In this document: in pieces, positions 1 through 5,763 of the stretch
Layout of the letters: the number at the start of each line of letters is the position of its first letter
Numbering within the stretch: position 1 is the stretch's first letter
Origin: a virus
Reading direction: 5' to 3' (one strand)
DNA length: 23,024 nt
Virus record (IMG/VR): IMGVR_UViG_3300025122_004324
Coordinates: 1-23,024 of that record
Notes under the pieces: model-generated
What the model was told of the DNA's origin: nothing
Databases searched by the model: none
Seen by the model: only the letters and a program-made list of their open reading frames with translations
Position numbers and translations under genes: made by a program

Positions 1-1
1 T

Positions 2-850
2 ATAGGCTTAGGCAAAGCAGGCTGTGCGATTGCGGACTGCTTTTCGAAATTCCCCCAATACGAAATCTATAAATTCGACAACGGGCTTGCCGGAGAGAAT
101 TGTTTCGATATTCCGAAGCAAAAATCCCACGAGATGTATGAAAAAAAGTTCCCAAACTTCAAAAAACACTTGCAAAAGATATCAGGAGATGTTATATTGG
201 TTCTATGTGGCGCAGGAAGTATCACAGGGTGCGCTCTGAGGCTCTTAGAGCAACTCTCAGACGTTTCTGTATCCGTTCTATACATAGAGCCGGACATGAC
301 CCTCTTAAGCGAAGTAGAGGCGGCACAAGAGAAGATTGTCAAGAATATTTTTCAAGAATATGCAAGGTCCGGAATGTTTGAAAGAATCTACCTGATTTCT
401 AATGCACAGATGGAAAAAAGCATCGGAGATGTTCCAATCATAAGCTACTACGATACAATAAATCAAGCGATCGTTAACACGTTTCACATGGTAAATGTTT
501 TTAAAAATTCTGAACCAATTTTGGGCACTTTTACAGAACCACATGAGATTGCTAGGATTTCCACGCTTGGCATCGTGGATGTAGAAGAAAATGAAGAAAA
601 ATGGTTTTATGACTTGCAAATGCTGAGGGATGTGGTATACTATTATGGTATCAATGAGAACGATCTTAAGACAGATGGAACACTCTTCAAAAAGATTAAA
701 GAATATATCAAAGATAAAGTGAAAGAAAAGATTAACGTGTCCTACGGAGTATACAAAACAAACTACGAACAGAAATATTGTTATTGCGTTAAGTATAGTT
801 CTGTGGTACAATCATATATAAACGAACTAGACGATCAGGATATTGGCTGA
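2..850 (+). CDS. Tubulin/FtsZ-like GTPase-fold protein, 5' partial
   Basis: The frame is open from base 2, so the gene begins just before the window; 282 residues are visible. The first visible residues, IGLGKAG, resemble the FtsZ T1 nucleotide loop (GVGGAG). About 70 residues on, CGAGSITG lies where FtsZ has the tubulin signature GGGTGTG. The next segment (VLYIEPDM, then ARSGMFERIYLISNAQ, then DTINQAIVNTFHMV) follows the FtsZ order of strand, helix, IPN-type strand and a core helix. The T7 catalytic loop, NxDxxD in FtsZ, appears only as a diverged acidic stretch (GIVDVEENEE), so GTP hydrolysis may be altered. Tubulin-like proteins of some large phages form filaments that position phage DNA; whether this one polymerises is unknown. 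It lies directly upstream of the SSB gene. The family call rests on motif order read by eye; a Rossmann-type nucleotide-binding protein is the alternative. Confidence 0.6.
   Translation: MGLGKAGCAIADCFSKFPQYEIYKFDNGLAGENCFDIPKQKSHEMYEKKFPNFKKHLQKISGDVILVLCGAGSITGCALRLLEQLSDVSVSVLYIEPDMTLLSEVEAAQEKIVKNIFQEYARSGMFERIYLISNAQMEKSIGDVPIISYYDTINQAIVNTFHMVNVFKNSEPILGTFTEPHEIARISTLGIVDVEENEEKWFYDLQMLRDVVYYYGINENDLKTDGTLFKKIKEYIKDKVKEKINVSYGVYKTNYEQKYCYCVKYSSVVQSYINELDDQDIG
784..812 (+). promoter_or_regulatory. Candidate sigma70 promoter upstream of the SSB gene
   Basis: TTGCGT (784-789), a 17-base spacer and TACAAT (807-812), with TGG before the -10 giving an extended -10. It lies in the 3' end of the tubulin-like gene. 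Transcription would start near 819, about 60 bases before the SSB start codon. The -35 is poor, so this call leans on the -10. Confidence 0.4.
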
Positions 851-881
851 TCGTACTCTAACCCAATGAAAGGAAAATAAA

Positions 882-1664
882 ATGGGTATTAATTTAGAAA
901 AGATGAGAGCAAAGCTCGCCACTCTCAAAGGACAAGGCGGCGATAGGGACAACTTTTGGCGTCCCGAAGACGGGACTCAGGCAATTCGTATTGTCCCCAC
1001 TCCCGATGGAGACCCCTTCAAGGAGAAGTGGTTCCACTACAACCTTGGAAACACTCCTGGGTTTTTATGTCCTAAGCGTAATTACGCAGAGGAATGTCCT
1101 GTGTGTGAATTTGCCTCGCAGCTTTGGCGCGACGGCGTAGATAACAACGACGATGGAAGCAAGAAGGTTGCTAAGAGTTTGTTCGTGCGGCCTAGATTTT
1201 TCTCTCCCGTGCTGGTTCGCGGCGAGGAAGATAAGGGTGTACGCATCTGGGGATACGGTAAGATGGCCTATGAGAATCTTCTCAGCCTCGTGCTAAATCC
1301 GGAATATGGTGATATCACCGATCCAGAGACTGGCACCGATCTTACTATGACTTATGGTAAGCCGTCCGGCGCCTCATTCCCGCAGACGAAGCTGGTACCT
1401 CGACGTCGCAGTTCTGAACTGTGCGAGGATATGACGCCAGAGAAGTGTGCGGAACTACTTGAGAGTATTCCGGATCTTGAAGGCCTGTTTGAGCGCAAGA
1501 CCGCTGAAGATGTTGGTGCGCTGCTCGACGCCTTTGTGAACTCGGGTGTAGAGGACCCCGAGGCGGTTTCGTCCGAGACCCAAAAGTTTGGTGGCACTTC
1601 TACGACCACCGACGAAGAGCCGAACGCTGTTGACCAGGCATTCGCTGAGTTAGGCGCTATATAG
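882..1664 (+). CDS. Single-stranded DNA-binding protein, T4 gp32-like
   Basis: A 260-residue protein expected to coat ssDNA during replication and recombination and to bind replisome partners. The N-terminus (MGINLEKMRAKLATLKG) is basic, as in the cooperativity domain of gp32. H52, C63, C72 and C75 form an HC3 zinc site with C-x8-C-x2-C, close to gp32 (C-x9-C-x2-C). The central part would be the OB-fold core. The end is acidic (TTTDEEPNAVDQAFAEL), like the gp32 tail used for protein contacts. An AAGGAAAA ribosome site precedes the ATG. The neighbouring AIPR-like and UvsX genes place it in a recombination/replication cluster. T4 gene 32 represses its own translation through a leader pseudoknot; here the structured RNA lies just after the stop codon (1677-1710). 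Confidence 0.88.
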   Translation: MGINLEKMRAKLATLKGQGGDRDNFWRPEDGTQAIRIVPTPDGDPFKEKWFHYNLGNTPGFLCPKRNYAEECPVCEFASQLWRDGVDNNDDGSKKVAKSLFVRPRFFSPVLVRGEEDKGVRIWGYGKMAYENLLSLVLNPEYGDITDPETGTDLTMTYGKPSGASFPQTKLVPRRRSSELCEDMTPEKCAELLESIPDLEGLFERKTAEDVGALLDAFVNSGVEDPEAVSSETQKFGGTSTTTDEEPNAVDQAFAELGAI

Positions 1665-1676
1665 CCCGACTTTCCA

Positions 1677-1710
1677 CTCCCGCAGGGAGGCCCGGGGTTA
1701 CAGGGGCCTC
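1677..1710 (+). promoter_or_regulatory. Structured RNA element, copy 1 (tandem or alternative hairpins)
   Basis: Right after the SSB stop codon, CTCCC-GCA-GGGAG (1677-1689) can form one hairpin. GAGGCCC (1687-1693) pairs with GGGCCTC (1704-1710) around the loop GGGGTTACAG. The two helices share bases 1687-1689, so they compete or form a pseudoknot. No T-run follows, so it is not an intrinsic terminator. A second copy lies at 3075-3112 with a compensatory change in the stem. A role in translation control, mRNA stability or processing is inference. Confidence 0.6.
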
Positions 1711-1728
1711 AAAAAACTTATGATAACG

Positions 1729-1752
1729 CCACCAGCGGATCGCTAAAGGTGG
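1729..1752 (+). promoter_or_regulatory. Stem-loop in the leader of the AIPR-like gene
   Basis: CCACC-AGCG (1729-1737), loop GAT, then CGCT (1741-1744), an AAA bulge and GGTGG (1748-1752): nine base pairs in total. It ends about 10 bases before the purine-rich ribosome site of the gene at 1774, so it could influence initiation. No second copy was found before the recombinase gene. Confidence 0.45.
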
Positions 1753-1773
1753 AACTATTGAAAGGAAAAGAAA

Positions 1774-3072
1774 ATGATTAAGTTAAAAATTTATGGCGAT
1801 ATTAGAAACTCTATGATTAGAGTGCCACTCGCCCAAGATAAAAATGGTAATGACCTGTGTTTGCACATGCTTATTGTGCAACCCAACAGTGCTCATTCAC
1901 TAGCGCAGATTCCCAAGGGGGCTAACCCGCGGGATCTTGCACCCGATACCAAGTTGTTTAAAGACATCAAAGCCACCTATGAGAAGGGTCCGATGTTCCT
2001 GGTATATAATGGCGGCATGACTGCCACTATTGATACAGGCTCTCTGACAACGGTAAAGCAGGACAATGTTGACTACATTGTGTTTTCATGTGATGACGAG
2101 GACAACGGCCATTACGATGGACAACACTCGGAAGGCGCCGTTACGGCCGCGATTGAGAACAAAGACCTAGGAGAAAACAATGCTCCATTCCTGATAATTT
2201 TGGTGGATGATGGGGTATATCCTGACAGCGACGCTCGTCGCACGGCCGCGAAATGCACCAACAACCGCTCGGCTCAACAGCTAAAGAGTGAAATGGATAT
2301 CCGCGGGACCTTTGAAAATATTAAGAAAGAGATTAATTATTGCGCTGTTGAAAACATTCAATGGAAGCAGAATCAACTGAATGCTGCAGGCGATGCAATG
2401 AAGCCCGACTGCGATGTTTTGCAAGTGATTAATATGCTAGGAGCTTTCCTTCCCATTGCTTCGGTAAGTGGCGGTGAAGTGGGAGACATTAGCAAGTGGG
2501 AGAAGCAGGGATCAAGCGCCTTTAAACATTTAGAAAATGAAACGCTGGCGCCCTATCTGAACGCAACCTATGAACATATTGATTTTATACTAGATATGGC
2601 TGATTTTATTCGTATGACAACCCGAGAAGTTCTAGGCGACAAGGCTGAGAGTTTCGGAATTGTTAAGAAGAATACTGCCGGAGAACGCAAGAAAGATTTT
2701 GAGAATCGTAAGCCTCTTCAGACACAACTCTTCAACGGTGCCCTACAAGAATATGGCTTGAATAAGGATATTATGCCTCTGATATTGCATGCAATTATCG
2801 ATGCTACATTTGAATATGATGAATGTCGAGAAAAATATGTTACGGACTATAAGCTTGAAGAACTCAAGGCAATGTGGCTTGAAGGCGGTTTCGGTGTACT
2901 GCATGTAATTGAAACAGAATTCAAAAATTGTTTTGAAGATAAGTATAAGAGTCGATGGTCTGATTTTGTTCTTGACACGCTTTTGTGGACTAAGGTTCGG
3001 AATGCTTTCCGGCGAGTTCCTTGGCGAGCCAAGGATTGGAAGAGTCACCTCAATCACGAACTGGTAGGATAG
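1774..3072 (+). CDS. AIPR / DGQHR-superfamily protein
   Basis: A 432-residue protein. Several segments resemble the AIPR (abortive infection phage resistance) domain: KGANPRDL near residue 50, a following helix, FLVYNGGMT near 75-83 where AIPR proteins carry a similar Asn-Gly motif, and TNNRSAQQLKSEMD near 160. DGQHS at 115-119 resembles the DGQHR motif of DndB-related proteins. Bacterial members occur in phage-defence and DNA-phosphorothioation contexts; their chemistry is poorly known. Here it sits between SSB and recombinase genes, which suggests a role in DNA metabolism or counter-defence, but that is inference. The ATG is preceded by GAAAGGAAAAG. The leader of about 110 bases carries several stem-loops, suggesting post-transcriptional control. 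It could be only a distant relative; no catalytic residues can be assigned. Confidence 0.55.
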   Translation: MIKLKIYGDIRNSMIRVPLAQDKNGNDLCLHMLIVQPNSAHSLAQIPKGANPRDLAPDTKLFKDIKATYEKGPMFLVYNGGMTATIDTGSLTTVKQDNVDYIVFSCDDEDNGHYDGQHSEGAVTAAIENKDLGENNAPFLIILVDDGVYPDSDARRTAAKCTNNRSAQQLKSEMDIRGTFENIKKEINYCAVENIQWKQNQLNAAGDAMKPDCDVLQVINMLGAFLPIASVSGGEVGDISKWEKQGSSAFKHLENETLAPYLNATYEHIDFILDMADFIRMTTREVLGDKAESFGIVKKNTAGERKKDFENRKPLQTQLFNGALQEYGLNKDIMPLILHAIIDATFEYDECREKYVTDYKLEELKAMWLEGGFGVLHVIETEFKNCFEDKYKSRWSDFVLDTLLWTKVRNAFRRVPWRAKDWKSHLNHELVG

Positions 3073-3074
3073 TA

Positions 3075-3112
3075 TCCCCCCCACGGGGAGGCACAGGGTA
3101 ATCAGGTGCCTC
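3075..3112 (+). promoter_or_regulatory. Structured RNA element, copy 2
   Basis: After the AIPR-like stop codon, a C-run (3076-3082) can pair with GGGG (3085-3088). GAGGCAC (3088-3094) pairs with GTGCCTC (3106-3112) around the loop AGGGTAATCAG. Compared with copy 1, one stem pair changes from C-G to A-T with pairing kept, and the loop keeps GGGT..-CAG. It ends about 20 bases before the recombinase start and just before its ribosome site. Confidence 0.6.
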
Positions 3113-3132
3113 AAATTAAGTGGAGAAAGAAA

Positions 3133-4242
3133 ATGGCAAAGTCAAAATCAAAAGTAGGAACCGTATCAATAACCGATCTGCGTTCCCTTATTAATAAGGC
3201 TTCCGGCATGGAAGTCGCATACAATCTCAAGGATGAGAATCCAACCGAAGTTAAGGAATGGATTCCCACAGGATCTCGTTGGCTCGACAGCATTATCTGT
3301 CGTGGAAAACTGGCCGGGATTCCTGTCGGAAAGATTTCAGAAATTGCAGGCCTGGAATCCACAGGCAAGTCTTTTATGGCAGCACAAATTGCAGGGAATG
3401 CCCAGAGAATGGGCATGAATGTAATCTACATGGATGCAGAGTCGGCGATCGATCCAGCGTTCCTTGAACGCGCAGGGTGTGATCTGGAGACGCTTATTTA
3501 CGTCCAGGTTCAGTCAGTCGAGCAAGTACTTGAAACTATTGAACAAATCCTTAATAGCGGAGCAGAGAAAACCCTGTTTATTTGGGATTCGCTTGCGCTT
3601 ACCCCGTCCATTTCTGACGTAGAGGGGGATTTCAACCCTCAATCGTCGATGGCAGTAAAGGCGCGCATTCTTGCGAAGGGAATGTCAAAGCTTACAATCC
3701 CTATTGCGAACAGCCAATCGGCCTTCTTGGTTCTGAACCAGTTGAAGACTAATATTACAAGGTTTCCCGCCGAGGCCATGACTACACCCTACGTCACTCC
3801 GGGAGGGAAGGCTATGATTTATGCTTACTCTCTGCGTGTTTGGCTGACAGGACGCAAGGCCAAGGCCAGCTTTGTTCTGGATGATAACGGATTCCGTATT
3901 GGATCGGAAGTTAAGGTCAGGCTGGAAAAGTCTCGCTTCGGAACACAGGGGCGTAATTGCGCCTTCAAGATTCTATGGGGGGAAGATGTAGGAGTCCAAG
4001 ACGAGGAATCTTGGCTCGAAGCTATTAAGTCTTCAGAGAATCTTAAGAGAGCGGGAGCATGGTACTCTTTGGTACACGATGATGGCTCAGAAGAAAAGTT
4101 TCAGGGCTCTCATTGGGTTGAGAAGTTACAGGACGAGCGGTTTAGACAACGCGTCTTCGATATTATGGATGAGGAAATCATAATGAAGTTCGATAATCGC
4201 ACAGGGAATGCACAAGACCATTATACTTTAGACGATGAGTAA
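3133..4242 (+). CDS. uvsX: RecA/UvsX-like recombinase
   Basis: A 369-residue ATP-dependent strand-exchange protein. Walker A is GLESTGKS at residues 73-80. A following strand ends VIYMDAESAID, and the Walker B strand is TLFIWDSLAL. The motif FLVLNQLKTNI matches the RecA region that ends in a conserved Asn-Gln before the DNA-binding loop, and a Gly-rich TPYVTPGGKAMIYAYSLRVWL segment follows. The C-terminus is acidic, ending DDE. The ATG at 3133 is chosen because GGAGAAAG lies just upstream; an in-frame ATG at 3106 lies inside the stem-loop and has no ribosome site. It would act with the SSB in recombination-dependent replication and repair. RecA versus UvsX is a naming matter; the phage context favours UvsX. 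Confidence 0.9.
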   Translation: MAKSKSKVGTVSITDLRSLINKASGMEVAYNLKDENPTEVKEWIPTGSRWLDSIICRGKLAGIPVGKISEIAGLESTGKSFMAAQIAGNAQRMGMNVIYMDAESAIDPAFLERAGCDLETLIYVQVQSVEQVLETIEQILNSGAEKTLFIWDSLALTPSISDVEGDFNPQSSMAVKARILAKGMSKLTIPIANSQSAFLVLNQLKTNITRFPAEAMTTPYVTPGGKAMIYAYSLRVWLTGRKAKASFVLDDNGFRIGSEVKVRLEKSRFGTQGRNCAFKILWGEDVGVQDEESWLEAIKSSENLKRAGAWYSLVHDDGSEEKFQGSHWVEKLQDERFRQRVFDIMDEEIIMKFDNRTGNAQDHYTLDDE

Positions 4243-4265
4243 CTATTTATAGTGGAGACAGCGTT

Positions 4266-4589
4266 ATGAAACTTATAATGGAAAACTGGAAAAGATTCTT
4301 AAAGAAGGGGACAGGAAACCTTGTAGAGGGCTTGAAGAAAGACGCAAAAGGCGCTCTTGTGGATCTGTATGAGTTCTCCAATCTGGCCATAGGCAGATCT
4401 GACGGGGCTATTACCGGCCTTGATGTTTCGCAGGGTATGAAGGCTCCGGTTTCCATGTCACTTTCACTAACCGAGGAACCCCCTGTTCAAAAGTTGCCAT
4501 CGGGCAATCAAGTTTTTGTACCAAACGAACTGTTAGGGCAGCCATTTACAGTTATACAGTTTGAGGATTATACTTTTATTTTAAATTAG
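4266..4589 (+). CDS. Unknown 107-residue protein with MKLIMENWKRF leader
   Basis: Not recognised as an enzyme. It starts MKLIMENWKRFLKK, an amphipathic leader of a kind often seen on small phage proteins, followed by a Lys/Gly-rich stretch and a C-terminal half with alternating hydrophobic residues (QPFTVIQFEDYTFILN) that looks like beta structure. The GGAG site eight bases before the ATG supports the start. The LIME-N sequence in the leader would fit the (L/I)-x-E cleavage rule of T4 prohead protease, so an internal head protein is one possibility. It lies 23 bases after the recombinase gene. Confidence 0.65.
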   Translation: MKLIMENWKRFLKKGTGNLVEGLKKDAKGALVDLYEFSNLAIGRSDGAITGLDVSQGMKAPVSMSLSLTEEPPVQKLPSGNQVFVPNELLGQPFTVIQFEDYTFILN

Positions 4590-4654
4590 CAAGACACCTA
4601 CCTGGTGACTATTTATTATTGACGATTATGTCATCAATATAAAGGAATAGTATA

Positions 4655-4801
4655 ATGAAACAATTATTATTAGACGCCGCGGCCTTGGGCAAGAGTATTT
4701 TGTTGCTCCGCGAATCACGCGAACTTTATCTGCTCTTGGGGGCGAACAGCGCTGTTGCTCTTGTTGTCGGTCTTATTGCTGGCCACTGCTCTGCGCTTTA
4801 G
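4655..4801 (+). CDS. Small membrane-type peptide, 48 residues
   Basis: ATG at 4655 with AAAGGAATAG upstream, stop TAG at 4799-4801. The product begins MKQLLLDAAALGKSILLLR, continues with a charged RESRELY segment and ends with a hydrophobic stretch (ANSAVALVVGLIAGHCSAL) long enough to cross a membrane once. No family is recognised. The ribosome site, the tight junction with the next gene and the lack of any other gene in this gap support it as real. Function unknown; an inner-membrane peptide is inference. Confidence 0.5.
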   Translation: MKQLLLDAAALGKSILLLRESRELYLLLGANSAVALVVGLIAGHCSAL

Positions 4802-4810
4802 GAGCGAGAA

Positions 4811-5113
4811 GTGAAGTTAACCAAACAAAGACTCAGAGAGATGATCAAGGAAGAGATGAGTTCTCTAATGACAGAAGCTGAAGCAAGATTGTTTAAGTTC
4901 CGGGACAAGGAGATGGGTGGTTTCAGTACTCCAGATCGCCCATCAGTAATAGAAATAGTAGCTACGCGCACCATCGAGGCGCTATACGAACTAAAAGAAC
5001 GGTATGGCCTTACTGATGACCAAGTCCGAGAGCGCTTCGAGGTCGTCGGCGATCCGGACGGGGTGCCCATGGGTGAGCCCCACAAACCGGCCCGCTTTGG
5101 AGTGACACGATGA
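4811..5113 (+). CDS. Small protein with MKLTKQRLREMIKEE leader (copy 1)
   Basis: A 100-residue protein starting at GTG 4811 after a GGAGCGAG ribosome site. The first 15 residues are nearly identical to those of the next gene, and 39 of 45 bases match, so the leader was duplicated at DNA level. The leader is a basic/acidic amphipathic helix; the body (SVIEIVATRTIEALYELKERYGLTDDQVRERFEVVGD) looks helical and is unrelated to the neighbour's body. The stop overlaps the next start (ATGA). Function unknown; the leader may be a targeting or packaging tag. Confidence 0.65.
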   Translation: MKLTKQRLREMIKEEMSSLMTEAEARLFKFRDKEMGGFSTPDRPSVIEIVATRTIEALYELKERYGLTDDQVRERFEVVGDPDGVPMGEPHKPARFGVTR

Positions 5114-5331
5114 AACTCACCAAACAAAGACTCAAAGAGATTATCAAGGAAGAGTTTGACGAGGCCTACACTCGCGCAGAAGTAAATAGAATTATTAATG
5201 CTCCCCGAGAACCCGCCGCTGCCCCGGCTTTAAGAGAGCCGTGGGATGGCATAGAAGAAAATGCGGAGCGCTTAGATGCCCTATCGAATCAAATTGGCAA
5301 GATTGCCATGGCCCTTGGTGTAGAATTTTAA
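5110..5331 (+). CDS. Small protein with MKLTKQRLKEIIKEE leader (copy 2)
   Basis: A 73-residue protein coupled to the previous gene by a 4-base overlap. It repeats the leader (MKLTKQRLKEIIKEEF), then has an Ala/Pro-rich linker (APREPAAAPALREP) and a C-terminal heptad-like helix (EENAERLDALSNQIGKIAMAL) that could form a short coiled coil. No known family is recognised. Sharing only the leader with the preceding protein suggests the leader is a modular signal. Confidence 0.65.
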   Translation: MKLTKQRLKEIIKEEFDEAYTRAEVNRIINAPREPAAAPALREPWDGIEENAERLDALSNQIGKIAMALGVEF

Positions 5332-5343
5332 TCAGAATATTCC

Positions 5344-5371
5344 TTGACACCGTCACCCCATAGTGTATACT
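5344..5371 (+). promoter_or_regulatory. Sigma70-like promoter at the deaminase start
   Basis: TTGACA (5344-5349), 16-base spacer, TATACT (5366-5371). The predicted transcription start, near 5378, coincides with the ATG of the deaminase at 5377, so a transcript from here would be almost leaderless. The -35 is a perfect match. Confidence 0.65.
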
Positions 5372-5376
5372 ATGGT

Positions 5377-5763
5377 ATGGGGAAACAACGACGTTATATC
5401 TCCTTCGCTAAGAAGGTCGCAGAGCAATCAAACTACGGAAAGTTTAGACACGGAGCCATCCTTGTAAAGGGTAGCTCGATTCGTAACGTTGCCTGTAATA
5501 AACATCGACATTGTGGATTCGGAAAACGCTTTCGAGATCATAACGACGGCGACCCCACACTCCACGCAGAACTAGGAGCGATCCTAGGCATGGATCGATC
5601 GATAACACAGGGTTCAACTATCTACGTGGTTAGAATCAATAGAGAAGGACACCCGCGCATGAGCAAGCCGTGCACCATGTGCGAGAGCGCCATGAAACAT
5701 GTTGGCGTGAAGAGGGTAGTGTATACCGAGAGGGACGGCAGAATAGAAAGCATGACATTGTGA
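5377..5763 (+). CDS. Deoxycytidylate/cytidine deaminase family protein
   Basis: A 128-residue zinc deaminase. The catalytic HAE motif is at residues 63-65 (PTLHAELGAI) and the second zinc motif PCTMC at 98-102, as in dCMP deaminases; H63, C99 and C102 would hold zinc and E65 would shuttle protons. The likely reaction is dCMP to dUMP, feeding thymidylate synthesis, which fits the nearby exonuclease, helicase and ribonucleotide reductase genes. The start is uncertain: ATG 5377 lies on top of the promoter, while an in-frame TTG at 5344 is itself part of the -35 box. Neither has a good ribosome site. The stop overlaps the next gene. Substrate choice between free nucleotide and tRNA or other cytidine cannot be settled from the sequence. 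Confidence 0.8.
   Translation: MGKQRRYISFAKKVAEQSNYGKFRHGAILVKGSSIRNVACNKHRHCGFGKRFRDHNDGDPTLHAELGAILGMDRSITQGSTIYVVRINREGHPRMSKPCTMCESAMKHVGVKRVVYTERDGRIESMTL

Noticed and set aside
305-811. Long minus-strand open frames, for example 305-811, 7727-8137 and 14209-14745
   Set aside because: Each is antisense to a well-supported + strand gene, lacks a ribosome site and shows no recognisable protein features.
1677-1716. Stem-loops at 1677-1710 and 3075-3112 as intrinsic terminators
   Set aside because: Neither is followed by a T-run on the + strand; copy 1 is followed by A's. On the minus strand no gene would use them.
3106-3132. Recombinase start at ATG 3106
   Set aside because: It lies in the 3' arm of the stem-loop with no ribosome site; ATG 3133 follows GGAGAAAG.
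4245-4252. TATAAATA (minus strand) as a T4-type late promoter, with similar ATAAATA words at 4610 and 21903
   Set aside because: It points against all genes, and the same CTATTTAT word also occurs by chance inside dnaE (near 16218).
4619-4643. TTGACG...TATAAA as a promoter before the 48-codon gene
   Set aside because: The spacer is only 13 bases; the palindrome there was kept as the more supportable signal.
5344-5376. TTG 5344 as the deaminase start
   Set aside because: It has no ribosome site and coincides with the -35 box; ATG 5377 already gives the full deaminase core. It was kept as a possibility only in the finding.
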